DNA from: Membranipora membranacea
Taxonomy: Eukaryota > Bryozoa > Gymnolaemata > Cheilostomatida > Membraniporidae
DNA: 64,000 bases
Direction: 5' to 3'
NCBI GenBank assembly: GCA_914767715.1
Contig: OU612072.1
Span: 24,490,001-24,554,000 of the forward strand
A program made the translations under genes and the position numbers. The first letter of the stretch is position 1. Every line of letters starts with the position of its first letter. Shown here in pieces: positions 11,756 through 22,890 of this stretch. Under the pieces are notes generated by a model, which did no database searches, had not been told where the DNA came from, and was given only the letters and a program-made list of their open reading frames with translations.

Positions 11756-13555
11756 AAAAGCAGCCAGTAGATGGCAAGCAGAAAGGTGTCAAAGAAAAAT
11801 TTATTCTCAACCAAGAGCAGATAGTAGCGTTTGAGAAAGTAACACTAGAAAAAATATCACTTTTCATTGCATCCAGCAGACTCTCAGTATAATATGAGAA
11901 TTCTGAGTTGTTATTAAGATGTGCGTCAGATAGGAGTAAATAATGATGTTTATAAGGAGGGTACTTAATGGCTGAGCCTGTATTGGTTTAGCTGACCGAT
12001 AGAGACCTTATATTCTCAGGTTCTCACGACTCCAACATCAGCCTGTCAATTACTTATCGTACTCATAATTAATATAGCAATCATATCAGTCAAATCATTA
12101 AAGAGACCTAGTCTGTGATTATTTGTATCATAAACAGCTGGGGTCGGGTGAGATACGCGAGCATGTTTAATGCTGGGATGATACTGGAGAACTTCAGCTA
12201 AAGGGATAGTTTCATATTAAAGTGCAAGTCAATGGTTATTACAGTCTATCTTTTACAGTGAATGGATAGGATTGAATTGATTGTGATGGCCCGTCCTTCC
12301 CACCCTGTAAGCATGGGGAGATGATTGGTCCCAAGGTTATTCGTTACTCTCGCCAAATAAAGATGAAATGTTTACATAACACTGAGCCCTGTTGAATTGC
12401 CGATAATTAATCGCCAGCTACAAAAATTAAGACTACAGAAGCCGATCTTCATGATGTCAACGTTTTCACACGCTGAGATCAGAACTTATCGGTGTAAACT
12501 GATACTCCTAAAGTTATAAACATTTCAGGGACAAAAATGGGAAACTCAGAGTAAAACAAGGAAACAGCATCATCAAACACTGACATGTGTCCAAGTCGAT
12601 CAAATCATCACCAAACTGTTTTCCTCGGAAAATGAAATATAGGCCATACACGTGCAGCCTATTACAGTTTCAAGTCGCTTGATAACTTCCTAATCAACTG
12701 CACGGCAACATCAAAAATTTAATATGACCAAAACCAACTCTTAATACATGACTCGACTCCTATTGCTATCTTCCACCAAAACAGGATATAAGAAGTTTCA
12801 TATCAACACTTGTTTTTTGCAGGTGTTTATCATTTATGACTTAATTCTCAATGCTGACCTCTGAAATGGACACATAGACCTGTGACGGCCATCCAATAAG
12901 AACTAGATCCTGTTTACTCCACCGCAGAGAGAGTTTGAGGAATTCATGATTCGCTTCACGTCTGCAGCTATTTAGCCTTGTTGATGAAAAATCAAAATCT
13001 AATTAATGCTTTCAGAAAAATCAAATAAACTATGGCATGCATCGTCATCGATTAATTTATGAGCTGTTTAGGAGTGGGAGGTCACTAGACCAAACATAAA
13101 AAACCAGGACAAAGAAATAGTGATGCTTAGAGACTAGGACCGAAAATAATAACAACCTGCCTAAAGGAGTAGTAGAACAATGACAAGGCAAGAAATCCCA
13201 TAAAAGATAAATTCATCCTGCGAGCAATTTCTATAAAAAGGAATTCCAAGTTGTATGATTGCCTTGCAATGATGAACTTGCGAAAAGAGCGCTGTTGAAA
13301 ATCAGTATGAGGCCCCTTATGAAACATTCAAATATATACGTATAATATAACAGGGGGTAGGGGTGCTGTGATTAAAATTGATAATTGAGTAACTTTCTCT
13401 TCAAACTTCAATCCAAACTGGTATCTAAAAGCTTTCTTCCTTCAAAATGTAGGATGACCCCCATTCGCTGGGAAAAATTTTTCTTTATAAAAACTGCTTG
13501 TCACAGACCAAGAGTACACTACACTAAGAGATGTAGATTCTCTTGTTCATGATGT

Positions 13556-13610
13556 ATAAGGTAAGGTAAGGTAAGGTAAGGTAAGGTAGGATGACGTGAG
13601 GTAGGATGAT
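13556..13610. repeat. Pentanucleotide microsatellite (AAGGT)n
   Basis: Six perfect to near-perfect AAGGT units run from about 13558, then decay into GGATGACGTGAGGTAGGATG. Confidence 0.9.
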
Positions 13611-14726
13611 GATCACGATGATCAGTGAGTCATGAGAACTATGAGGTAGTCTCACCTCCCTATCTGCTCTTATCTGTTTAAGTGTATCACAGTGTAAATA
13701 AGCTATATATAACCAGCTAACTACTGCATCCACTGATAACAAGTCCGAGGACCGGACTCAGAGGGATGGCTGGTCTTTAACTCGAGAAGTAGCCCCAGTA
13801 TTTTGTTTGGTTGGATGATTTTATTGGTCATGAGTAAAATTTTTCTTTGATACAACTCCGGAGCTAGCTGTTCCTTGAAATGCTTCTAGAATGGGTAACG
13901 GAGAAAACTCTCAAGGACAACTGAATCTCAGTCCAATCATGTGGAAAGGAGAAAGATGTTATTCGTGCAAGCGACAGAATTCTACCACCAAACAAACATA
14001 GATCAATCCAACTATTCCTGAATCAAATCATGTTTCTATCAATCTGTATGAACGCCTAACCCCCTTACATATTAAAATTTTACAGCCGTGCCTTCTGTCT
14101 TATAGCCAAGCAACTTTATCTCAAGGCCAGGACACTTAAGTCAAGCTACGCAACTGCGCAAATACCGATAAGGCAACGATAAATATATAACACATTCTCA
14201 TCAGAATAGACCCATCGTCGTGGGGGGTTTGACTTGAATGACGTGTATATCGGGTGCAGGGAAACACCAACACCGCACCATAATAGGATTTTTCGACAAA
14301 ATCTATGTCTTATCAGTCTCGCAATATTTGGACATTTTAAAGGAAAATCCCAGCAAATATTCTATATTAACAATTGTGAGTGGTCAACAAGGCTCTAAGC
14401 AATCAAGGAAGTTAACGGCTATAACAGGAATATGTGCTTACTTATAACATTCCTAGAATTAGAACCTGTACACTAAGTCTGTATCTGATTGGACGAGATG
14501 TTGTATGTGGCAGCGCAATGTCGGAATCTGGGACAACAGTATGAAGTAGAGTAAACATGTCCCGCTAACGGAATGTTTTCTGCAGTTTTACTCATTCAGA
14601 TATTTTAATATGTTTACAAGGTGATATGGTATTTACAAGAATTAAACTCTACTAGGAATTAATGTTACTTCCATATTTTGCGTCAGCATTGTTTGTCACT
14701 CAGATATATTTCCTTCTGTTGAATTT

Positions 14727-14880
14727 GCAGTATATTTTTAGTATATTTGTAGTGTATTTGTAAAATATTTGTAGTATATTTGTAGAATATTTGTAGTATA
14801 TTTGTAGTGTATTCAAAGTGTATTTTTAGTGTATTTTGTAGTGTATTTTTAGTATATCTGTAGTATATTTGTATGTAGTT
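14727..14880. repeat. Degenerate minisatellite, 12-14 bp unit
   Basis: About twelve imperfect copies of a unit close to TATTTGTAGTA (variants TATTTTTAGTG, TATTTGTAAAA, TATTCAAAGTG) follow head to tail. There is no frame through it and no link to a recognised element. Confidence 0.85.
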
Positions 14881-17133
14881 GGGAGAGGTAGATTAATTGT
14901 TACTGATCTTTCTATGGATATATGATGGATTTTCAGTATCTTATTGTAGATAACCAAACTCAAATGAAAAATCTTTCCTTGTATTGTATTGTACACAAAT
15001 GTTTAAGAATGAGACCATAAGTCATCACCGTGGCAGGGGTCAGTGAAGGGTTCATTTTTTTACCTACTAGTATACGTTTGATCGTTGGCCAGATTTTAAC
15101 CTTTCACTTTCACTGCTTTTTGTCGGGTAAATCGCTAAAATAATTTATTGCCAGCTATCGATTGCCTCACACAAAGGGATCTATTTTTTTTGTCAGTGCA
15201 TGAGCGGGTACCAAAAATACAGCGCGACAATTGACGGAAGACTTTCACTTTTGTAAGGACAGGAAAGGACACTGACCGACCTTCTGACACATGAGGTTAA
15301 CTTCTCTGTTTACAATAATCAGATATAAACCAAGAACAATGAAGTCACAAACTATGACTGACTTCTCGAGTTACAAATAAATCCCAATCTGATACTATTA
15401 ATAAAGTGACCATATAGTGACCTAAACCAGGAAATAGGCCACTACTATCTCTGCGTAAAGTGCCTCTCCTCCCGCTGTGGATTTTACAAGCTTGGAATAT
15501 TTATTCTCCAATTCATAATAGGATATAGTTTAAAAATAGCCTAGTTTGACCTTCCCAGTAGCCGAGAGGACACAACATCCTTATTGTGTATGAGATCACC
15601 GAGGGAGGTGCCAGAAGTATTCACTATGTCCGGCATGGTCTAAAATTAGTCATCCTTTGATCTGAGTTACACTTTATTATTATACTTACACAGATCATTA
15701 ATTTTATGATAGAACTTTCAGAATACTTCCTCGATAAGATATAAAGTTTGGGGAAAATCCTGTTGGCAGTATAAGTTTTTATCACCAATTAAATATTACG
15801 CTTGATCAACATTTGCCTTGAGCTATCTCTGGATGCTGAATCCAAAGCCTGGGTAATTTCACTGAGAACGGGGATGGACAATTGTGGAGATCAAATGGAT
15901 GATTGAGTAGGGAATTTGTGTGCTTGTATGCCATTAAATTGTTTTTTATCTTTTTCCTGTTCATAATTTCCCAAACCCTCGATATTCAGGGCCTATATAC
16001 AGATTGATCGCGCCACTTCAGGAGTGGATTCAGAGAGGGAAGGTCACAGATATATCCCCTAAATTAGTCGTTTATCACCAGTGCACAACAACACCAGGCT
16101 CGCCGCCACTTCAATCTCTGTAAAGAACCCTACTGCTATACTCTGCTACAGAATAGAATTAGTAAGACCTTTTACATATGTACGCTTTCATATACCAATG
16201 AGGAGTAAATATTATTAGCTAGAATTAAGTCTAGCTATTTCGGGGACGGTGGTGAATTGATGTCTTCAGACATTCATTTCTATAACTTCAGATATTCATT
16301 TGGACAAACACCGAATTCTCCATGTACATGATACAAAAAAAGCATACTCAGTCAAAACTATCAAGTATTGCTTGCAATCTCACATACCCTATTTTTGAGA
16401 AAATTTTGGTGTTAAAACTCATTAAAATCAGAGTTGTCCTCTCATGAATACATCAGATTAAGTCTGGCATCTCACCTCTCAGCCTAATCATCCATGGTGG
16501 ACAGAACTCAGTACTAGTTCTATACCACATAAGACGAGAGGTGAGGTTGAGAGGTCTCATTGACCATTTTTTCACATACTTGGTAGGCATAAGTTTGACA
16601 CTATATGCAATTTGAAAACCAATCGGAGTCTGACACCAGAAGTTTTTGGGATGAGATGATGGGAGTCACTACAGTAATCTATATACAGTGAGTGTGGCCA
16701 GATCGGGTGAGAAACAGTCAGATATCTAATCTAAAGTTTAGGCAGTCAGGCAACTCTATACATTGGCTCAACCGAACATTAATGAACAAACTTGAACTGC
16801 CTAATGATAGCGACGTTGCTAGTTTCCATTCCAGTAGGGAGGGGAGGTGGTGACACCGAATGCCTGAGAAGGGAACCATCAAACACAGGGAGGGCAAGAA
16901 CTGCTCTATTGTGACCTGACGACTGATCAAACTGTGAGACATCAACATCATAAGTCAACATATTATGAATAATTTGGCACAACTTCCAGCTTTTTTTTTG
17001 GAGCGTGCTTCAAAGCGGCACACTCCCCATATTATTATCAGGTTGGCAGTAGATGTTTGATGTCAAAATTGAAAACTGGAAAACTATTTTGTCAATCACG
17101 ACACCAAACAATGATATCAATTGGGGTGTCAAA

Positions 17134-17263
17134 TTTAATAGAACATGTTTAAATAATTCCGACAATGCGGCCTGGAATTCCAAGAGCGGTCCTGCCAAAT
17201 ACCGATACCCTCAGAATACCGGCGGGTTACGTTATGACATATGCTCTGACATGTTCTATTAAA
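17134..17263. repeat. Inverted-repeat element, 15-bp arms
   Basis: TTTAATAGAACATGT (17134-17148) and its reverse complement ACATGTTCTATTAAA (17249-17263) bound about 130 bp. It may be a small MITE; a target duplication is not obvious. Confidence 0.45.
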
Positions 17264-18112
17264 CTGGCACAAAGATTTAAATAGTTGACTTATGATGATG
17301 AGAGCTCTACTAAAAGGTTAAGTGAACACTAACCTAAGTTTTCTTCCGCCTTTCTTGTAACTTTCGCAGCGAAATCATCAAACTTTGCTTTTCTAAGTCT
17401 TTTTCACATTTTTTTTTCTATTTTGCTGCAACATTGATAAAATAAAGTAAGTAAAAACTGATACAAAATATAGACGATGATGTATTACACAAAATCGTAA
17501 CACTTTACAAAAATAAGTAAACAGTTCAATGGTATTTAGAATTGTCAGCTTTTCCAACAGCTATACCATGGAATGGTATTACAGGGACCAGAGAGGAAGA
17601 AAAAACAACATTAAATCTACTCGAATCAATAGTCATAGTACACATGAAGATGAAAGAAGTTTTGATGCCATAGTACCACTTTCAGCTACATGAGTAGTAA
17701 GACATGACTTCAACCAGTAAAGTCATTTTTTATTTCAGAAAACTTATTGACTTGGGCAAGACTCTCTCTTAGAAAAATGCAGTTTCATCATCACCATGTA
17801 ATGTTTGGTCTTCGGGATATACGATGTATAATAACGTAACGTAATCATCATAACTAAAGCTCAAATCGATCACATTCAAATGTTCTGAATTACTCAACAA
17901 CAGTTATGGTACGGAAATGTTAATCTCCTTTATATCGGGAGCCATGTATATATAAACTGGTCATTGTATTACAAACTGCTTCCAAACTAGTAAAACTAAG
18001 GACCAAATGAATAAGTAGAAGATGAATTCTCCAGGTTTGCCTGCTGGTACAGTTATATATCCAGATTACGATCGCGTTACGTATTATAGATAAGTGATGA
18101 TGTATAGTAGAC

Positions 18113-18214
18113 TTATTCCAGTGATCCGAGCATATGGAGCTGTTTTAGTACTTTGGTTTGACTCGTTTCCCTAATTTCTCTTGCTAAAAACATCTCATCC
18201 ACCACGCTGTACAC
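18113..18214 (-). pseudogene. AP2S1: AP-2 sigma terminal coding exon
   Basis: The exon follows a CTGTAG acceptor and encodes 33 residues plus TAA, exactly the family length. It contains VVDEMFLAREIRETSQTKVL, the near-invariant C-terminal block of AP sigma chains, and has no lesion of its own. Confidence 0.88.
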
Positions 18215-19459
18215 CTACAGTAAAAGGACAAAAAGTTATATGTAACATGAAAAGTGAGTAACAGTAGCTTTCTCCTTAAAATTGGCGGGGGGGGAGGGGG
18301 TGTAATTCCTTATGTAATGATATAATGGAAAAAATTGTTACAGAATTTCACTAAGAAGTCTAAGGTTGGTCAAACGAGTATCATCAGCATGATTAAAAAA
18401 CTAAATGTGGAATTCCAAAGGCAATTTAGCATCGTTCAGGAGTTGTCAATTCCTTGAACCACTGGTTTTGAGTGGACAACTCCAATTTGATAGTGCGTGA
18501 AGGTAAAAATACCAAACTCTCCGCATTCGCTATAAATATGCCTAAATAAGTTCTGTGTGGTCTGATATGACACATCGAAAAAATACGGGAATGAAAGTGG
18601 ATGTCTTTCCTCAAAAATATACAACTATAGAGTCAGATTAAGCAGATCTACATGATTGAATCAAGGCTACAATTAAACAGTAAATTTTATCTACTTAGCT
18701 GCCAGTTTATCATGTAAGGTGAGAGGTCAGTCTAAAGATTCACATGCCAGTACTAAGTTAAGGGCTAAGTGAGCTTACACCTTGTCTGTTTATACAGTTT
18801 GGCCCAGAGGCAATCAGAATATCAAGTCTTGTGCAACCAAAGATAACCCACAACTTTCAAGACAAACCGAATTATAGTAACTAGGCCACCAAACTGTTGA
18901 ACTGGGCCAAAGGAACATAGTGGTTCAAAATGTGTCAGAGAAAACCAAAAAGATCAGGAGGGAGTGTGGGTTATTTTCTCATATAGTTTCAGGTTTATTG
19001 GAGGATATGCTATAGTTAGGCAGGGATGTTCTTTTGTTATGGTCTTTGATTGTCATTTTTTATTACACCTAATGTTCAAAGCTATGGGTCCATCTCATAT
19101 TATCATGGTGAGGTAAATATAAATAGGATCGGATCAGGGGGTGCAGTTCATTTTTTTTCTCTAAAATTACAGCGACAATGTTTTTCAGTTTTCCTGACTT
19201 CAAACAATTTGGCAACGGAAATGGTTACATGATACCCAGAGGAATGAATATGAGCTAAAGCTTATTTTGGCTTCGATTACACGGGAGTGTCTTGATGTTA
19301 ACAAGCACCGATTATTGCTAGCTTTGGTCGGGGCACGGAGTTGGCGGTAGATAATATCATAAAGAAACCAATTTGAGTTAAATGTTAGCTAGCCATATTT
19401 TAACTATTTCAAGCCTGTGTGAATCTTTTCCTCCTTCTAATACATTACTCCTCTCCCAA

Positions 19460-19973
19460 TAGACAGTTTTCTGAGCTCTTATTTATGCCTCAATTCGGAG
19501 TTGTCCTCTCTCCAGTTTGGTACTTTTAACCCACACCGCATAGGATAAACCTGCTGAAAGAGGTTTATATTGAAAACCGCTAATGTTAGGATAAAAACGA
19601 TTTTTGGATTCAGAGTCAGAACTATTGAAAACCCTGTGAGACAGGGTTTCCAAATCATTGGAGGCTTGAATGTTGATAAATCTTAATTTTAGTGACAAAA
19701 CTCATGAAATATTCTGCCAAATTGTCCGCAAAACAGGCGGAAAATACTGTAATTGACTATCCAAATACTAAAATTATTTCCCAAACTATGTCCATATGTG
19801 TTTTCAATGTTGCAGATTCTGAATCAAAAATAATTGTTATCCTTTTATAAGCGGTTTTCAAGATAACCCTCTTTTTAGCACGTTTTTCCTATGCGGCGTG
19901 GGTTAAAAGTACCAAACTGGAGAGAAGACAACTCCAAATTCAAGGCCTAAATCAGAGCTCAGAAAACTGTCTA
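19460..19973. mobile_element. Foldback/MITE in the AP-2 sigma intron
   Basis: The ends are GACAGTTTTCTGAGCTC and its exact reverse complement GAGCTCAGAAAACTGTC, each flanked by TA (19460-19461 and 19972-19973), consistent with a TA target duplication. The arms continue for about 200 bp with moderate divergence, pairing GGTACTTTTAACCCACACCG with CGGCGTGGGTTAAAAGTACC, and leave a short middle. It lies in the last AP-2 sigma intron, 13 bp downstream of the 19986 exon end. No coding capacity is present, so it would need a transposase from elsewhere. Confidence 0.75.
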
Positions 19974-19985
19974 TAAAAGACTTAC

Positions 19986-20159
19986 CTTATAAAAGTTGAA
20001 GACTAGATCTAGTTCGCAGACATTGTGGAAATATTCTTTGAGCACCTCGACAAAGTTATGTATGGCTTCTAGATAAGCTAAGCTGTTATCGGTGGTATCC
20101 ACACATACACAGAAGAATAATCCGGCGTATCATCGGTATACTATCTTAAAATTCCTGAA
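19986..20159 (-). pseudogene. AP2S1: AP-2 sigma middle coding exon, carries TGA
   Basis: Between a TTTTGTAG acceptor and a GTAAGT donor, 58 codons match AP-2 sigma residues 52-109. Codon 10 of the exon is TGA at 20130-20132 instead of the Arg codon of YRRYAG; CGA to TGA is a single CpG-type transition. The remainder ([20 protein letters not shown]) is almost identical to the vertebrate protein. Confidence 0.88.
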
Positions 20160-20285
20160 CTACAAAACATGACATGAGTAACATGATAAAGAGTGAGCTT
20201 GTAGTTTGGTATGGATAAAATTATAAGTATGACGATGGATCAGACTAGGCTTAGTTAAAGTGACTGTGAATGTATCATATTTTTT

Positions 20286-20510
20286 ATATGATTCTAGAGT
20301 TCTCAGTCTAATTTAGAAACCTACTATGAAGCTCATTACCTGTGGCCCATTTTCACCTGATTTTCAGACCAAAATGAGATGAGAAGGTACTAAAAAGGTA
20401 CTATATTGTATATTTTATCCTTAAGAAAGCACCTTTCAGTACATTCTCATCTCAACTTTGAGTGAGTGAAAAGAGTGGTCTAAACAACACTGAGAACTCT
20501 AGAATGATTC
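20286..20510. mobile_element. MITE with 15-17-bp terminal inverted repeats
   Basis: ATTCTAGAGTTCTCAGT at 20291 is mirrored by ACTGAGAACTCTAGAAT ending at 20505. ATGAT stands immediately outside TCTAGAG on the left and CTCTAGA on the right, a candidate 5-bp target duplication. An inner pair (GAGATGAGAAGGTACT against AGTACATTCTCATCTC) strengthens the foldback. It sits in the AP-2 sigma intron between 20159 and 20871. Confidence 0.7.
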
Positions 20511-20870
20511 AAACCTGATTCTTACTTTAATATGAACATGCTTTTCTGTGTTGGAAGGATTGTTTCAGTGTTTGAGAGAAGGTGAGAACAGTGTTAATTT
20601 TGAGCAATTATCAACTGGGGACTGGAGTGCAGGCACTTATTTATATCAGGTGTGATGACTGATTGATTCCAATTTAGCTGAAATCATATATCATATAGAT
20701 CTTGAAATGTTTGTCTGGTGGCCAACTGAGGTATGATATTGCAGAGCTCTTGTAACTCAAACAAACTTAGGAAAGTGAGAAACTGAAACCGGGATTGTTC
20801 CGTAAAAACTTCTTGAATAAAACCAAATAATAATACATGGAAGGTTTTAATGGGAACCTGAGTTAGTTAC

Positions 20871-21019
20871 CTCTACAAAGTTTGTGTGTTTGGCGTCTCT
20901 CACAGTGACAACAGAGTGAACTTCTTCAATCAGTTTTTGTTTCTCCTCATCGTCGAATACATATACCACTTAGCAAGACGTGTCTAACCAGCTCGGTTCT
21001 GTATCAGAATAACCCTCAT
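20871..21019 (-). pseudogene. AP2S1: AP-2 sigma first recognisable coding exon, TAG plus 1-bp deletion
   Basis: The exon opens after CTGTTTCAG with ATG AGG GTT, aligned to codon 2 of the family (Ile replaced by Met if a separate ATG exon exists). TAG stands at 20984-20986. A base is missing between ATG and TTC GAC GAT near 20965, shifting the frame. The downstream part (EEKQKLIEEVHSVVTVRDAK) is intact in the other frame and ends at a GTAACT donor. Confidence 0.88.
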
Positions 21020-22890
21020 CTGAAACAGAAAGCATAATCAGTGATATTAATGTCAGCCATACAAGGATGAAATAGGGTCAGTCCAGATTATAAGCCTAGA
21101 TAGCATAGTGTATTTTAGGAATGACTAAAGCTATAGCCTAAGTGAGGAAGACCTGACATAAATAAGAATTGTTTTGTTGATGATATGATCTGGTAAAGGA
21201 ATGCAGGTGAACTAAACCAGGGAGAATGGAAGGGGGAGGAGCCTGCACTCAATAGGCCACACCTCTTTTTATAACATGATCTTTCTTTCGTTTTGGAGTT
21301 GTGCCCTCACAACAAAACCACGATTAGTGAATGGAAAAGTGTGGATTGACAACTTCTCAAGTGACAAATCTATGACTGTCCAATGGAAAGTTTTGCACAT
21401 AAAGTTAATGTCTAACCAGTGCGAACAGGGCAACTCTTCAGTCTGAGAACTCACATTTGGATTAATCCAAGTGCTAAGGTGCAAAGATTACCGCCTGAAT
21501 TGATTGGGTGCTCATGCGCAAAGTGTATGGTTGATGCAAGACGCCTCGACAATATAAATGCTTACAAGCTCACAGGAGCCAATCAATATTGAGAGCTATT
21601 ATTTAGCTAGTCTGTACTGAGAGTAGGGTTACTGTCTGTGATCATGCTACTCACTCAAGTCAGTTAGTCAGCGCTTAGCTTAGGTAAAGTTTGATTGAAT
21701 AGAAAATCATGCACACACAGTTAAATCAGTCATTGTGTGGCTACCTGCTGAGTGACACCATGACTACAAGTACCCTAACATGGGTGGGGCAGAATTATAC
21801 AAATAACCATTCATACTGCCCTACAAGATCATTATACAAATTTGCAGGGAGCAAATCTATTTATAAATTAATTAAGATGTTATTAGTTAGCAAGTAAAAA
21901 TAAAAAAAACTGCTTCATTAGTTCATGCATTTCTTCATGACCATTTCATTCTCATGACTATCAGGCATTAATTCCATAGGCCTGGTTCTATATTGGGCTA
22001 TATCAAATTGCAATTGCTAGCACATACCATCTTTAAAGCAGTAGATTTCAAATGTCAAAGTCACCACAAATGATGTGATAATAAAGTAATCCTGAGTGCC
22101 CTACTAACTTTTCCTCTCCAAGAATACTTATACCAATTCTCCATATCATAATACAGCCAATCAAATCATGTGTTACAAAACAAAGTGAGGGGCATTTTTA
22201 TCTCCTATTCTAAGAGTGTTGCAATTGAAAAAGAAAAGTCGAAGCTGGATAATGATAAGTGAGGAGTGAAGAAAAAATACATGCACTGTCTGCAGAACTA
22301 GCCAAATTGAGCTATCTACAGTCTGCAGTAGTCTAAGTAGCTTTCCCTACTAGCCTAGCTGGAGCAAGACAACTTCTGTGAATTAATTGTAAGTAGCAGA
22401 TTTTACAAAACAAACAATGATTATCTAAGCAAGCAGTGAATCACTCGTGAATGTGATCACTTAAATAATATAGATCCACAGTAGGCATTAAGAAGCTTAC
22501 TAATAGCCATCTTTTGCAATTGTTGTTTCTTGGGGCCATGTTCTAGGCATATTCAATTCATTCATGCTTCATTCATAATTTTAATTAATAGACTATTTTA
22601 AAATAGAAAGAATCATGTTAAAGATCTAGGGCCATCTAGGAGGGAGGAGTTGCAAACGACGAACTTGGCTGATTCTGCAATGAAAATATATTCTGTTCTG
22701 AACATCCTCTCTGTAGCTGGGAGTTGCAATCATGTCTACTGTTATAACTTGTCTACCATAAGGTAAGACCATAATTTAATGTCAACGCATAGTGTAGGCC
22801 TAAACGTAAAACGCAATACCTGATAGCCAACATTGTGGTAATATATTGTTTTAGGAGAGTTGCTTGCAATGATCCCCTTACATATAAACA
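21020..22890. other. Divergent spacer between AP-2 sigma and PHAX
   Basis: This 1.9-kb region lies between two genes transcribed away from each other and so should hold both promoters. The only coding hint is ATG at 22028-22030 on the minus strand, directly followed by a GTATGT donor, a possible M-only first exon for AP-2 sigma. I see no convincing TATA or initiator and no repeats. Confidence 0.4.

Larger units (their letters stand above)
9091..11890 (+). mobile_element. Truncated Ty3/gypsy LTR retrotransposon
   Basis: From 5' to 3' I can read a probable LTR, a gag frame, a zinc knuckle, an aspartic protease, a reverse transcriptase and the start of the RNase H connection region (FIPDFSTKTEPLRRL, about 11708-11755 in a shifted frame). 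RNase H proper, integrase and the 3' LTR are absent: similarity stops near 11890. Frameshifts separate gag, protease and RT, and stops occur in gag and pol. The element cannot move by itself. The absence of a right LTR means its 3' half was lost by deletion or never inserted. Confidence 0.85.
11890..18112. other. Non-coding, AT-rich intergenic stretch
   Basis: No host exon can be supported on either strand. It contains a pentamer microsatellite (GTAAG/AAGGT)n at 13556-13590, a degenerate 12-14-bp minisatellite at about 14727-14880, and a short inverted repeat at 17134-17263. Everything else reads as unstructured intergenic DNA. Confidence 0.5.
18113..21019 (-). pseudogene. AP2S1: AP-2 complex subunit sigma gene, inactivated, introns retained
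   Basis: AP2S1 is the small sigma subunit of the AP-2 clathrin adaptor at the plasma membrane. Three coding exons are clear on the minus strand: 20871-21019 (RVILIQNRAG ... HTNFVE), 19986-20159 (FRNFKIVYR ... DLVFNFYK) and 18113-18214 (VYSVVDEMFLAREIRETSQ, ending in TAA). All splice sites are canonical and phase 0. Exons 3 and 4 match the family length exactly (58 and 33 residues). Three lesions break it: TAG at 20984-20986 where the family has Lys (KTRLAKW), a 1-bp deletion just after WYM (exon 2 is 149 nt, not 150), and TGA at 20130-20132 where the family has the second Arg of YRRYAG. A possible ATG-only first exon is at 22028-22030 (ATG then GTATGT donor). Introns exclude a processed copy. 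Otherwise it could be a functional gene with assembly errors, but three errors in 425 nt would be many. Confidence 0.85.
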
